Source of the DNA: Streptomyces xanthophaeus
GTDB lineage: Bacteria; Actinomycetota; Actinomycetes; Streptomycetales; Streptomycetaceae
Assembly (NCBI RefSeq): GCF_000725805.1
Contig: NZ_JOFT01000013.1
Location: 149,626-213,625 of the forward strand
DNA: 64,000 bases
Direction of reading: 5' to 3'
The stretch's first letter is position 1. The number at the start of each line of letters is the position of its first letter. The position numbers and the translations under genes were made by a program. The notes under the pieces were generated by a model that had not been told where the DNA came from, did no database searches, and worked only from the letters and a program-made list of their open reading frames with translations. Shown here one piece after another: positions 1-9,053 of the stretch.

Positions 1-293
1 TTCTCGTACCGGGCAGCAAGCCGGCGGTGATCGAGAGTCTCGGTGCCGGTGAGCTGGTCGGCTGGTCGTGGCTGTTCCCCCCGTTCACCTGGCACTTCGG
101 CGCTGAGGCGATGACCCCGGTGCGCACCGACGAGTTCGACGCCGCGGCCGTGCGGATGATGATGGACGCCGACCCGGCCTTCGGGTCCGCGATCGGCCAC
201 TGGGTGGGCCAGGTGCTCGCCCACCGGCTTCTCGCCGCCAGGATCCGTCTGCTCGACCTCTACGCTCCCCACGGGAGCGGCAGCAGGCTGTGA
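1..293 (+). CDS. C-terminal part of a cyclic-nucleotide-binding-domain-like protein (5' end outside window)
   Basis: The reading frame is open from the window's first bases to the TGA at 291-293, so only the last ~95 residues are visible. They contain a beta-roll-like phrase (VIESLGAGELVGWSWLFPP) that resembles the phosphate-binding cassette of cNMP-binding (Crp-type) domains, followed by helices. No helix-turn-helix follows, so this would be a stand-alone sensor domain rather than a Crp regulator. The ligand cannot be inferred. The family call rests on motif resemblance only. Confidence 0.6.
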   Translation, partial: LVPGSKPAVIESLGAGELVGWSWLFPPFTWHFGAEAMTPVRTDEFDAAAVRMMMDADPAFGSAIGHWVGQVLAHRLLAARIRLLDLYAPHGSGSRL

Positions 294-689
294 GCCGCCC
301 GATGGCGTCGCGCCCGGTCCGGGAGTGGTCATGCCGGATACAGCGCCATGACTTGTCCACCGCCGCAGGTTCGGCACGAGGTGGCGCAAACAGCGACGGC
401 TGCGATTGGGCCGGATACGTGAATTCCGTGGGGATATCGCGCCGCAACCGGGGTGATCGCAGGCCAGACGCGGTGCCGCCCGCCGAGCCTGCGGGCCAGA
501 GAGGCCGACTGCCCGGCATGTCCAGGTTGTCGGCTAGTGGCCACAGGCGCGAGATCGGTGGAGGATGGAAGCAGCCCCAGGGCGGGCGGACAGGCGCGCT
601 CCCTTGCCTCGTCCCGCCCCGGCACCGTCACGGCAGTCTGCCGCTCGCGGATCACACGCCTACCGGACGCACGGAACCAGGCGTCTCCC
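294..689. other. gene-free interval, nothing recognised
   Basis: About 400 bases between the cNMP-like gene and the small gene starting at 690. Open frames here have no recognisable domain and differ in composition from real neighbours. No clear hairpin or RNA gene is visible; it may hold the promoter of the 690 gene. Confidence 0.4.
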
Positions 690-1091
690 ATGGCCGGCAT
701 CTACGCGGTGATCCATTGCGACGGGCATCTGGAATTCCGCGACAGCGTCCCCGACCCGGTGGAACAGGACGGCCGCCCGCTGTACGCCGACAGCTTCATC
801 ATCCAGCATGCCGGCTGGGGCGGTCCCGGCCTTCACGGAGACACGGGTACTGCCCACGGCCCCTCCTCTGCCGCCCTGTTCAACGGCACCGCCGCCTCGG
901 TCGTCTCCGCGCTGGGAGGCCCCGAGCAGAACATCCTCGGCAGCCTGGTCATCGGCGGCGACCACGATCAGCCCGGCCACGGAGAAACCGTCGCCTGCGG
1001 CCTTACCACCGCACAACAGCACCTCATCCAGGACGTACACCGAGCTGTCCTCGCCCATGCCGAGGCAGACTTCCATGGAGACGGGAAGTGA
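690..1091 (+). CDS. hypothetical protein, 133 aa
   Basis: The frame is open further upstream, but the protein-like part begins at the ATG at 690 (MAGIYAVIHCDG). The sequence is acidic and His/Gly rich in the middle, has no signal peptide or TM segment, and has no motif I recognise. Codon usage after 690 shows the usual Streptomyces third-position GC bias, which supports coding from here and not from earlier starts. Function unknown. Confidence 0.55.
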   Translation: MAGIYAVIHCDGHLEFRDSVPDPVEQDGRPLYADSFIIQHAGWGGPGLHGDTGTAHGPSSAALFNGTAASVVSALGGPEQNILGSLVIGGDHDQPGHGETVACGLTTAQQHLIQDVHRAVLAHAEADFHGDGK

Positions 1092-1204
1092 TGTGAGGGC
1101 CATCCAGCGACGTAGTGAGCATCCCGCGACCTCCCCCGGCCAAAGGTGGCCGGCCCGGGCAACCCCGCCGACATCGCCGAAGCCAGCGCTGTGCAGGCGG
1201 TCTG

Positions 1205-1500
1205 ATGCTGTCCGCGGGATCGGCTGAACCGCTCGTCGTACCCGATGACGGCGAGAATTCCCTCAGCACCGTGCGGGACGCTCTGGCCGTGCTCGGCCGG
1301 ACCCTGCCCGGGACCGAGCGCATGTTCGGCCGCCGCGATGACGCCGACCCGTCCGGCACCTCATCGGTACCGCGGTGGGCTGGGCCGGCCTCCCCGAGTT
1401 CGAGGCGCTCTGCCTGCTGGTCGAGTCTGGCCCGTCCGTCGAGAAGTACCGGATCGCGGTCGGCGACGTACCCGTCATCGGCCCATACGCAGCGCCCGGG
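1205..1500 (+). pseudogene. possible decayed small CDS, unknown family
   Basis: One frame from 1205 gives a coherent helical stretch ([16 protein letters not shown]...FGRRDDADP) to about 1350. The adjoining frame then takes over from about 1365 with [25 protein letters not shown]. The abrupt switch of sensible sequence between frames suggests one frameshifted gene. I do not recognise the family, and a chance pairing of shadow frames is possible. Confidence 0.3.
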
Positions 1501-1667
1501 GATCGGTGTGTCTCGTCCCCTTCGGGGGGGGCCGCGTCGGGCCGAGCCGCGTTGGGCCGACCGGGCCGAGCCGGGCGCGTTCGGAGCACGGTTCCCACAG
1601 GTCTGACCGGCGCCGCCATAGGGTCGGGCTTCGCCCCTCTGCGTGAGGCGGGTGTGAAGGAGTGCGG

Positions 1668-2700
1668 ATGAACGGCTGGGCCGTCGTGGTCGCCGGGGCT
1701 GTGGTCCTCGGCTACGGGCGCTCTCACGCCGTTTGTCGACCACGGTCCTCTCGGGGCCGCTGGTGTTCATGCTCGTCGGTCTGGCCATCGGTCCGCTGGG
1801 CCTGGACCTGATGGACCGGGCGAAGGATCCCGAAGTCACGCGCACGCTCCTGGAGAGCGCACTGGTGCTCCCGTTGTTCGCGGACGCGTCCGGAATCAGG
1901 GCCCGGGACCTGCGCCGGGAGGAGTTCCTGCCGCTGCGGCTGCCCGCGGTCGGCCTGCCGGTCACCATGGCCCTGGGGTGGCTGGCGGCCTGGCCGCTGC
2001 TGCCCGGCCCGGGCGTGTGGGAGCTGGCCCTGGCCGCCATCATCCTCGCGCCGACGGACGCCGCGCTCGGGCAGCAGGCCTTCTCCGACAAGCGGGTGCC
2101 GCCGCTGATCCGCGGCGGCCTGACCGCCGAATCCGGTCCGAACGACGGCCTGGCCCTTCCGTTCTTCGTCCTGGCACCCGCCGCAGCGGGTGAGGGGCCA
2201 TGGCCATCCGGGCGTCGCCGAGACGTTCCTGCGCGCCTTGCTGCTGAGCGGCGCGATCGGAATCGCGGCCGGCTGGAGCGGGGCGAGCCTGTTGCGCCGG
2301 TCGCTTGCCCGAGGGTGGAGCAGCTCCGACCGGCGGCAGTTCCTGGTACTCGTCGTCCCGGTCGTCGCCTACGTCTTGTGCGCCATGGCGGAGGGCAGCG
2401 GCTTCATCGGCGCCTGGGGCGCCGGCCTGGCCTTCGGTATCCACCTGCGCCGCACCCCCGCCGACCTCGGCATCCCTTCCCAGGACTCGGACCCCGCGCA
2501 GAGCACCAGGTTCACCGACCGCCTCGTCCTCGCCTCGCTCAGCTTCCTCGTCTTCGGCTCCGTGATCCTGGGACCGGCACTCCAGCACCTGACGTGGCAC
2601 CCGGTCGTCTACGGGCTGCTCAGCCTCACCGTCATCCGGATGCTGCCCGTCGCACTCGCCCTGGCCGGCACCGGGCCGCAACGCCCCGCCCCACCCATGG
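1668..2700 (+). pseudogene. cation/proton antiporter, frameshifted and 3'-truncated
   Basis: The N-terminus begins at ATG 1668 ([17 protein letters not shown]). The continuation, ALSRRLSTTVLSGPLVF, lies in another frame from about 1715. That frame runs through several hydrophobic helices typical of CPA1-type Na+/H+ antiporters, including an ND pair in TAESGPNDGLALPF. A second shift near 2190 moves the continuation (HGHPGVAETFLRALL) to a third frame. The C-terminal helices stop at about 2680 (LPVALALAGTG), well short of the usual 400 residues, where the phosphatase leader begins. Two indels plus the truncation make it non-functional. Confidence 0.75.
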
Positions 2701-2748
2701 CAATGAGGAGTACAAGATCGAAGCGGTCTCGCGCCGGGCAGGTGAAAA

Positions 2749-3981
2749 GTGAGCAACATCGACTTCGAGGCGGTCTTCCACGCCCTGCCGGGCGCCGTCG
2801 CCCTGATGACCCCGGACCTGTTGTTCGCCGAAGCCAACGAGTCCTACTTGTCGCTCTCCGGCCGCACGCGCGAGCAGGTGATGGGCCGCTACCTGTTCGA
2901 TGTCTTCCCCGACAACCCCGACGACCCCGCCGCGAGCGGCATGCGCAACCTGCACGCCTCCCTGCGCAGAGTCGCCTCCACCGGGGAAAGCGACACCATG
3001 GCACTGCAGCGCTACGACGTGGAGGACCCCGACCGGCCAGGGGTGTGGGAGGAGCGTTACTGGAGCCCCATCAACGTCCCGGTGCCCGGTCCGGACGGCG
3101 CCGTGGCGCTGGTGCTCCACCGGGTGGAGGAGGTCACCGAACTCATCCGTGCCCGCGGCACCCGCAGCGGAGGTGACGGTGCCCGCGTCCTGGAAGCAGA
3201 GCTCTACACCCGCGCCCGGGAACTCCAGGACCTCAACCAGCGCTTGCGCGACGCCCACGCCCGCGAACGCGAAATCGCACTCCACCTCCAGCAGGCGATG
3301 CTGCCCGCCCCCGGCCCGCTCAGCCACCGCGCAGCAGTGCGCTACCGGCCCGCCACCGGCTCCCTCAACGTCTGCGGCGACTGGTACGACCTGATCGACC
3401 TGACCGACCTGCCCCACCGCGACCATACCGCCGTCGCCGTCGGCGACGTCGTCGGCCACGGACTGCAGGCCGCCGGCGTCATGGGCCAGCTCCGCAGCGC
3501 CCTGTCCGCCGCCTCCCGGGTAGCAGCCGGGCCCGCCCAGGCCCTTGAAGTCCTCGGCCTGTACGCCCGCCACGTCGACGGCGCGGAGTCCGCCACCGCC
3601 GTCTCGGTGTTCGTCGACTGGGCCGGCCACACCCTCACCTACAGCAGCGCCGGTCACCCGCCGCCCCTGCTCTGCCACCCGGACGGCACCATCACGTTCC
3701 TCGACCAGGCGACCGACCCCCCACTGGGAGCCCGCCCCGAACACGTACCCCGCCCCCAGAGCCAGGCCGCCTTCACCAACGGCTCCACTCTCGTCCTCTA
3801 TACCGACGGACTCATCGAGCGCCGCCACGAGGACATCGACACCGGCCTCCACCGGCTCGCCGACTCCCTCACCCGCCACCGCACCGCCGACCCCGACCAG
3901 CTCGCCGACGCCCTCCTGACCGACCTGATCCCACCCGCCGGCATCACCGACGACACCGCCCTGGTCATCCTCCGCCTCTGA
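2749..3981 (+). CDS. PAS domain plus SpoIIE/PP2C-type serine phosphatase (RsbU-like)
   Basis: The 410-aa protein starts at GTG 2749. A PAS domain spans residues ~5-130. A charged helical linker (~145-180) leads to a SpoIIE phosphatase domain (~185-410). Metal-binding motifs are present: CGDWYD (Asp211), GDVVGHG (232-238), YTDGLIE near 350 and the terminal ITDDTALVIL. Such proteins dephosphorylate anti-anti-sigma factors in response to a PAS-bound signal, releasing stress sigma factors; the specific partner is not encoded here. There is no TM segment, so it is cytoplasmic. It is intact despite lying between two pseudogenes. Confidence 0.88.
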   Translation: MSNIDFEAVFHALPGAVALMTPDLLFAEANESYLSLSGRTREQVMGRYLFDVFPDNPDDPAASGMRNLHASLRRVASTGESDTMALQRYDVEDPDRPGVWEERYWSPINVPVPGPDGAVALVLHRVEEVTELIRARGTRSGGDGARVLEAELYTRARELQDLNQRLRDAHAREREIALHLQQAMLPAPGPLSHRAAVRYRPATGSLNVCGDWYDLIDLTDLPHRDHTAVAVGDVVGHGLQAAGVMGQLRSALSAASRVAAGPAQALEVLGLYARHVDGAESATAVSVFVDWAGHTLTYSSAGHPPPLLCHPDGTITFLDQATDPPLGARPEHVPRPQSQAAFTNGSTLVLYTDGLIERRHEDIDTGLHRLADSLTRHRTADPDQLADALLTDLIPPAGITDDTALVILRL

Positions 3982-4074
3982 CCACACAGCAGCCAACAGA
4001 ACCAGCACTCGTACCAGTCGGGCTCAGGGCGGGCAGTCCCGCAACGCGCATCACCTGGCCACCGATCCGGTAGC

Positions 4075-4617
4075 CCGTAAACAGACGTATGAGGCGTTTG
4101 CGGTGGGCGATCTGGTCGTCAGGCTGCGGGACCACGGCACGGATCTTGCGCTTGCGGAGGTGTTCGCGGATCGCGCGGGACGAGTACCCCTCGTCGGCCA
4201 GCACGGTCGTGGGCCGGGTCCGGGGCCTGCCCTTCGGCCGGCCCACCCGGATGGCGGCCATGACCTGCGGGAAGGCGGGGGCGTCACCGGCCTGGCCGGG
4301 AGTGAGAACGAACGCGAGTGGCCGGCACCGGCCGTCGGCGGCGAGGTGGATCTCCGTGGTCAGTCCGCCGCGGGACCGGCCGAGGGCATGGTGGAGCGGC
4401 CCGCCCGGCGGGGCCCCTACTGACGGGCCCCGGCGGCGTGCTGAGGGGCACGGACGATGGTGGAGTCCACCGAGACGACCCGGTCAGGTCCTCTTCCGTG
4501 TCGGCCTGGGCGAGCAGGGCGGCGAAGACGCACTCCCACGCGCCGTCGACCGCCCACATCCGCAGCCGGCTGCGGGCGCCCTTCCATGAACCGGACCGCT
4601 CGCGCAAGTCCATCCAA
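4075..4617 (-). pseudogene. IS5-family DDE transposase remnant
   Basis: Read on the minus strand, it begins MDLRERSGSWKGARSRLRMW, shifts frame to RVVSVDSTIVRA (first catalytic Asp), and shifts again to ADGRCRPLAFVLTPGQAG, MAAIRVGRPKGRPRTRP and VLADEGYSS (second Asp). It ends near PQPDDQIAHRKRLIR, before the catalytic Glu region of intact IS5-type transposases. At least one further indel exists beyond the usual orfA/orfB frameshift, and the 3' third is missing. No intact terminal inverted repeats were found by eye. Confidence 0.8.
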
Positions 4618-4746
4618 CTACTCGGCCCGACCGCGCAAGCAACACGGCCCGCTCACAGTCACTCACTGCCCGGCTCACCCCTGCCCGTCCGGGCTCCCAG
4701 CACGGACCGGCACCGCGGGTCCCGGGATATGGATCCGGCCATCGCT

Positions 4747-4835
4747 GATCACCCAGACCCCGTAGTCCCTTCAGCTCTCCCCGCCACCCAGACCCCGTGG
4801 CCGCGCAGAGCAGCTCACCGATCACCCAGACCCCG
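4747..4835. repeat. three direct copies of a 13-bp motif
   Basis: CACCCAGACCCCG occurs at 4750-4762, 4785-4797 and 4823-4835, spaced 35 and 38 bp. The first and third copies extend to GATCACCCAGACCCCG. The array lies just upstream of the secreted-protein gene at 4916. It may be a degenerate tandem duplication or a set of regulator sites. Confidence 0.6.
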
Positions 4836-4915
4836 CGATCTCCCCCGTACCGATGCACGGCCCGACGGCTGCGGATCTTCCGCTCCGGGCCGCGGCCATG
4901 CCCAGGGAGAATCCC

Positions 4916-5395
4916 ATGCCCCTTCACACCCAGCTCCGCACCGCCGCGATCGGCGCCTGTACGGCGGCACTGCTCGCCGGTTCCGGCCTGCTCGCACTCC
5001 CCGTCCAGGCCCAGGGCCAGCAGCCTGCAGCCGCCGCCAGCGCGCGGACGGGGCGGGCGGAAATGCAGGTCGCCAGCTTCTTCCAGGAGTACGAATTCGC
5101 CACGGAAGGTAAGCAAGGCGAAGGCAAGAGCAACCTCCAGCTCCGCGAGGAATTCCTCACCACCGAACTCGACGAAGCGCTCACCGTCTGGGGCTCCGAG
5201 CACCAGGCGGACCCGGTCTTCCGCGAGCAAGAGATGCCCAAGTCCTACTCGACAGCGGAAGGCGCGAGCACCGCGACCCACACCAGGATCATCCTCACCG
5301 AGAACTGGGCAGACGGCACCAGCCAGCAGGTCTGGTACCAGGTCCGGCTCTCCGACCTGCTCATCGACGGCCTGACCGACGCCCCGGCCGAGTAG
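4916..5395 (+). CDS. small secreted protein, unknown function
   Basis: Start ATG 4916 is chosen because AGGGAGA (4903-4909) sits six bases upstream; an earlier in-frame ATG at 4898 lacks this spacing. The 159-aa product has a Sec signal peptide (residues ~1-32: MPLHTQLRTAAIGACTAALL, ending LPVQAQG). The mature domain of ~120 residues is acidic, contains no cysteine and includes SFFQEYEFATEGKQGEG. No domain recognised; exported by inference. Confidence 0.7.
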   Translation: MPLHTQLRTAAIGACTAALLAGSGLLALPVQAQGQQPAAAASARTGRAEMQVASFFQEYEFATEGKQGEGKSNLQLREEFLTTELDEALTVWGSEHQADPVFREQEMPKSYSTAEGASTATHTRIILTENWADGTSQQVWYQVRLSDLLIDGLTDAPAE

Positions 5396-5501
5396 TCCGC
5401 CTCCGGGCCACCGCGACCGGCGCGTGGCTCGAATCGGCCCTCGGCAACGGGGAAGGCCACCAGCACGAGGGCGGGCCGCACTCGTTAACGACAAGTCGAA
5501 C

Positions 5502-5864
5502 TCAGCCGGAGCTGAGAAGGAACCTCACCGAGCGGAAGTGGTACTCGTTCCCCCGCGTGTCACCCGGGTGGAGCAGGACCTCCTTGCCGTCCTCACCAGG
5601 GTCCTCACATGCGGCGTCGAGGAACATCGCCGCATCCGCATTGCTGCGGTTCTCGGGCGCGTAGGCGTCTACGTACGCTCCGTCCACCTTGGGGACCGCG
5701 TAGCACTCGTTGAGGTTCGGGAACTGAATCTGCCACTCGGTGGGATCGGCCACGTCGCCGTACTTGAAGTCGAGAGACCCGGTGGCCGCCGATGCGGAGC
5801 CGGGCATGGCGACGATGAGTACGGCCGCACCGAGAGCGGCAGCCAGGGCATTGCGAAGACGCAC
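5502..5864 (-). CDS. small secreted protein, unknown function
   Basis: The GTG at 5864 is preceded on the minus strand by AAAGGATC and begins VRLRNALAAALGAAVLIVAM, a typical signal peptide ending SASA. The mature part (~93 residues) has two cysteines (NECYAVPK and DAACEDPG) that could form one disulfide, and an N-terminal segment GSLDFKYGDVADPTEW. It resembles small secreted actinobacterial proteins but I cannot name a domain. It converges with the secreted gene ending at 5395. Confidence 0.65.
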   Translation of the reverse strand: MRLRNALAAALGAAVLIVAMPGSASAATGSLDFKYGDVADPTEWQIQFPNLNECYAVPKVDGAYVDAYAPENRSNADAAMFLDAACEDPGEDGKEVLLHPGDTRGNEYHFRSVRFLLSSG

Positions 5865-6135
5865 GGTTTCAGATCCTTTGGATTCGGGAGCCCCGAACCT
5901 CTGCCTTTGCTCAGGTGAGCAACGTGCTTGGGGGCCTGAGTAAGAGTTCCCGGTCACGCCGCAGAAGTAGCACCCATAGGGGGCGAATCACCCTATGGAC
6001 GGACGAAGAACCGTTCACTCTTAGCCCGTTCGGACAGCGCTCCCGCAGCCGAAGGCAAGTTCCCTTTAGTCAAAGGTCCATTGACCAGGCCGCTGCTCCG
6101 GACCACCACGGGCCGGAGCAGCGACAGGCCTGCCG

Positions 6136-6241
6136 TCAGAGCCCCCGCACGAACTCCGCGAAGGCGGCCGGGCTCACGGTGAAGGCGTGCAGCTAGCTGG
6201 GGGTTCTTGGAGTCCCGCACGGCGATCCGGTGCAGCTGCAC
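6136..6241 (-). pseudogene. DUF397 protein remnant (C-terminal end)
   Basis: The minus strand reads IAVRDSKNPQ then, after a small frame change, LHAFTVSPAAFAEFVRGL and a stop at 6136-6138. This is the characteristic VRDSK...FT..AF..F ending of DUF397 proteins, which in Streptomyces usually follow an XRE regulator. The N-terminal part and the partner regulator are absent, and the transposase remnant begins just beyond the break. About 35 residues remain. Confidence 0.65.
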
Positions 6242-6269
6242 GGCGACCTCGACGCAATCGCCATCGGTG

Positions 6270-6570
6270 CGCCCACATCTGGCGGGAGTCGGACCTGCCG
6301 GCCGCGGCGGCCGGGACGACGGTCATCGCGGACGGCGCCTACCTGGGCACCGGCCTGATCGTCCCGCACCGCAGAAGGCCGGGACGGCCCCTCCTGCGCG
6401 GCCAGGAGGAGGACAACGCCGAACACCGACGCGTTCGTGCCCGCGTCGAGCACACCTTCACCCGCATGAAGAACTGGAAGATCCTCCGCGACTGCCGCCA
6501 GAAAGGAGACGGCCTCCACCACGCCGTCCAGGCCGTCGCCGCCATGCACAACCTCGCCATGGCCGAATGA
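6270..6570 (+). pseudogene. DDE transposase remnant (C-terminal third)
   Basis: The frame ending at 6568-6570 contains WRESDLPAA, IADGAYLGTGLIVPH, the basic RRPGRPLLRGQEEDN, and RVRARVEHTFTRMKNWKILR with the DDE-type catalytic Glu. It finishes LHHAVQAVAAMHNLAMAE. This is the C-terminal region of an IS5-superfamily (DDE_Tnp_4-like) transposase. The N-terminal two thirds are missing, and the 5' edge abuts the DUF397 fragment, which marks the scar of an insertion or deletion. Confidence 0.75.
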
Positions 6571-6639
6571 ACCAGCAGGTCAGCCAGCCGCGCAGCCCTG
6601 CCCGCGACGGACCTTCTGCAACAACCTCTAGACAACTGA

Positions 6640-6990
6640 GACAAGCCCGGGTTCACCGACGAGCACACCGGACGTCGCAGGCTCTGCCTCAACCTCGGCC
6701 CCGGAACGCGGTACATCATCCTGGGTGGAATCGACGCCCAGGCGGCCTGCCGAGCCGTCCACCCCGACGACCACGTCCACCGCTACCCACACTCCCAGGG
6801 CTACCGCGACTACGTCGCCAGTGGCCGCCCCATCGGCACCATCCGAATACGCCTAGCCCCCGGCGAGGGCTACATGGCTCCCACTGAATACCTGCTGCAC
6901 GACGGTTCCACGGAGGCCCAAGACCGGCCCTCGGCAGCCGCGTTCTGGCTCGGGCATTGGCCGCGCGGCATCCCGCCCTCCCTCATCTGA
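6640..6990 (+). pseudogene. C-terminal remnant of an unrecognised gene
   Basis: The frame is open from just after a TGA at 6637-6639 to a TGA at 6988-6990 and has no plausible start codon near its beginning. The translated sequence is well ordered (CLNLGPGTRYIILGGIDAQA ... IGTIRIRLAPGEGYMAPTEY) and looks like a genuine beta-rich domain of ~115 residues. It starts downstream of the transposase fragment, so the 5' end was probably lost in that event. I do not recognise the family. Confidence 0.45.
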
Positions 6991-7142
6991 CCCGTCACGA
7001 CGATCCCCCCTTCTCCACCACCTGCAGAAGGCAGCGTCAGATGCCAGCGCAGTCACCACGGCGACCGGTGCGGTCATATGCCCGATGAAGGTGCAGTCGG
7101 CGCGTAACGGGGGATAACCAAGGTGAGACGGAGGGTGCACTG

Positions 7143-8020
7143 ATGAAAGAGAAGCCCCTGAAGCAGCTCCCCGAAGAGCCGCGCCGCCACATCGAGGTCA
7201 CCGGAGACGAACTCGTCGAGGCGAAGCGTCGAAGACAGCTCGTGGCCAACGCACTTGAACGCGCGTTCCCCGGTTCCACCATCTACTTCAACGGGAGCGT
7301 TGCCCACGGTGACGCCAATACACCGCTGACCGATGTGGACCTGGGCGCAAAGCTCAGCCCGCTCTACGCCGAGGGGTTCGGCCCTGACGGAAGCGACGCG
7401 CTGCCCCTGATGGAGCGCGCCCGAGACGCGATCCGGGAGGGATCTCGCCGACGCGTTCCCGAAGCTGAGCCGTGGAAGTGGCCGGGCGTCGGCGAGCCGT
7501 GCTCGTCAGGTTCGGCGACCCGGTGACGGCAGGCCAACCGGATTTCACAGCCGACGCCATGACGGCGATCCCGCACCCCTCCGGCGAGGGTCTTTACATC
7601 CCGAACATGGACATCGCCGATGAGTGGGACCGCGCCGACCCAATCGCGCACACCGAGATGGTCCTGGAGGTCATCGACAAGACGGAGAATACGTTCGCTC
7701 GGGCGGTCCGGCTGCTGAAGCATTGGAACTGCACTCACAGCAAGCCGCTTTGTTCCTGGAACATCAAGGCGCTCGCGTTGGAGTCCATCACCACGCCTAT
7801 GCCGCTGATCGATGCTCTCCAGACCTTCTTCGCGCACGCGGCACGGGAGTTCAAGTCCGGACAGACACAGGACCCCTCCGGGGTCGCCGGCCCCTATCCC
7901 CCTCAACCTGCCGATCAGCGAAGTCCGCAAACGCCTGGACACGGCCCGGGATTACATCGACCTCGCAATCCAACACGAAGCAGAGGGCCGTCCAGTCAGT
8001 GCGCAGCACGCACTCAGCCG
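7143..8020 (+). pseudogene. Pol-beta-type nucleotidyltransferase (CD-NTase-like), multiply frameshifted
   Basis: ATG 7143 starts a frame with the nucleotidyltransferase signature FNGSVAHGD...TDVDLGAKL. Near 7440-7475 the sense passes through two frames (DLADAFPKLS, then EVAGRRRAVLVRFGDPVT). The third putative catalytic Asp follows in QPDFTADAMTA. The helical LLKHWNCTHSKPLCSWNIKA resembles the C-terminal half of OAS/CD-NTase-like enzymes. Near 7890 another shift leads to IPLNLPISEVRKRLDTARDY...HALSRV. At least three indels disable the gene. Intact relatives make nucleotide messengers or nucleotidylate targets; which one applies here is unknown. Confidence 0.65.
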
Positions 8021-8024
8021 GGTC

Positions 8025-8250
8025 AAGCCCGGCGCGACATCGAAGCACCGCTACAGCACGGACGGCGCCTTGTGTCTCTGGTATCCGTACGATCCTGAGG
8101 AGTGCCGGTGGACGAGCCCGAAGGGCCTCCTCCACCTGCTCGAGATCGTCCGGACGCACCTGTTCCTGGAACACTACTGGCGCCTCACCGACGGAGAGAA
8201 CGGCGGCGAATGGCTCGTCGAGGACGCACCACACGGTCTGCCGGGGAACA
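8025..8250 (+). pseudogene. E2-like (ubiquitin-conjugating-fold) domain remnant
   Basis: In the same frame as the end of the nucleotidyltransferase comes a short, distinct domain: HRYSTDGALCLWYPYDPEE, then GLLHLLEIVRTHLFLEHYW and EWLVEDAPHG. This pattern (CLWYP-DP..W, an HLF-E-YWR helix, then E..HG) resembles small bacterial E2-fold proteins encoded beside CD-NTases in CBASS-like loci. It has no start or stop of its own, so it seems to have been fused to the preceding gene by decay. The domain call is from memory of the family pattern. Confidence 0.4.
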
Positions 8251-8254
8251 GCGG

Positions 8255-8800
8255 GTGGGTACCGGCTTCGTCATCTCGACCGCGGCGCAGGCGAGCGGCT
8301 GGACGTGGGCCCAGACGACCGCCCTGATCGTTCCCGTCATCGCGCTGGTCGGCGTCTACGTCACGTACTCGTTGAATCAGCGTGCGCTGCGACGCGAGCG
8401 GCGTTCCAAGGCGTTCGCGGAAGCACTGACGGCAGTCGAGGAGTATCTGGAGATGCCGTACCGCATCCGCCGGCGGCCGTCTTCTGCGGACATCCGCCGG
8501 GGGCTGACCGACGAGGCCATCTCCCTTCTCGCCCGCATGGCCTTCCACCACGCTTGGCTCCAGATCGAAGCTCGACGGTTGCCGAACCCTACGCCGCACT
8601 CGTGGCAGCCGCGCGCTCCGAGGCCGGCGTCCACATGAGCGGGACCTGGCAGCAGCCCCCGATCGACACCGACAGCGGCATGAACCTCGGCGCCGCCTAT
8701 CCCCGGGACCGCTCGAGCGCCGCACGCACCGTCTGCATCCACGCCTGCGACGAAACCTCTGACGACTACGCTCCGTCCAACCTGACGCAACGAGCCCGAG
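8255..8800 (+). pseudogene. single-TM cytoplasmic-domain protein, frameshifted
   Basis: GTG 8255 begins a frame with one hydrophobic helix (TTALIVPVIALVGVYVTYSL), followed by a basic helical region (RRERRSKAFAEALTAVEEYL, MPYRIRRR) to WLQIEA near 8575. The continuation, YAALVAAARSEAGVHMSGTW...DSGMNLGAAYPRDRS..., is in another frame. The architecture (N-terminal TM anchor plus cytoplasmic helical domain) matches small membrane proteins found as third genes in nucleotidyltransferase cassettes. Function is inferred from context only. Confidence 0.5.
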
Positions 8801-9053
8801 GACCTCATCCCCGGCGCCGTCGCGACCATCGGAAGCCATGACCTGATCTGACGAACCATCACCAAAGTCAGCATGGGGTCAGCATTGATCCTGGCAAAGC
8901 TGACCTCAGCTGGTCATACCTGGGAAACGCCGAGGGCCCGGAGAGGGCCTCCCGGAGCCTCCCGTCGCTCGCCCCGCCGGGATGATCTCCGCCAGGGATA
9001 CGCCCCCTCCCGGGCCGAGCTCGACCGATCGACCTACTTCACAAAAGTGCAGG

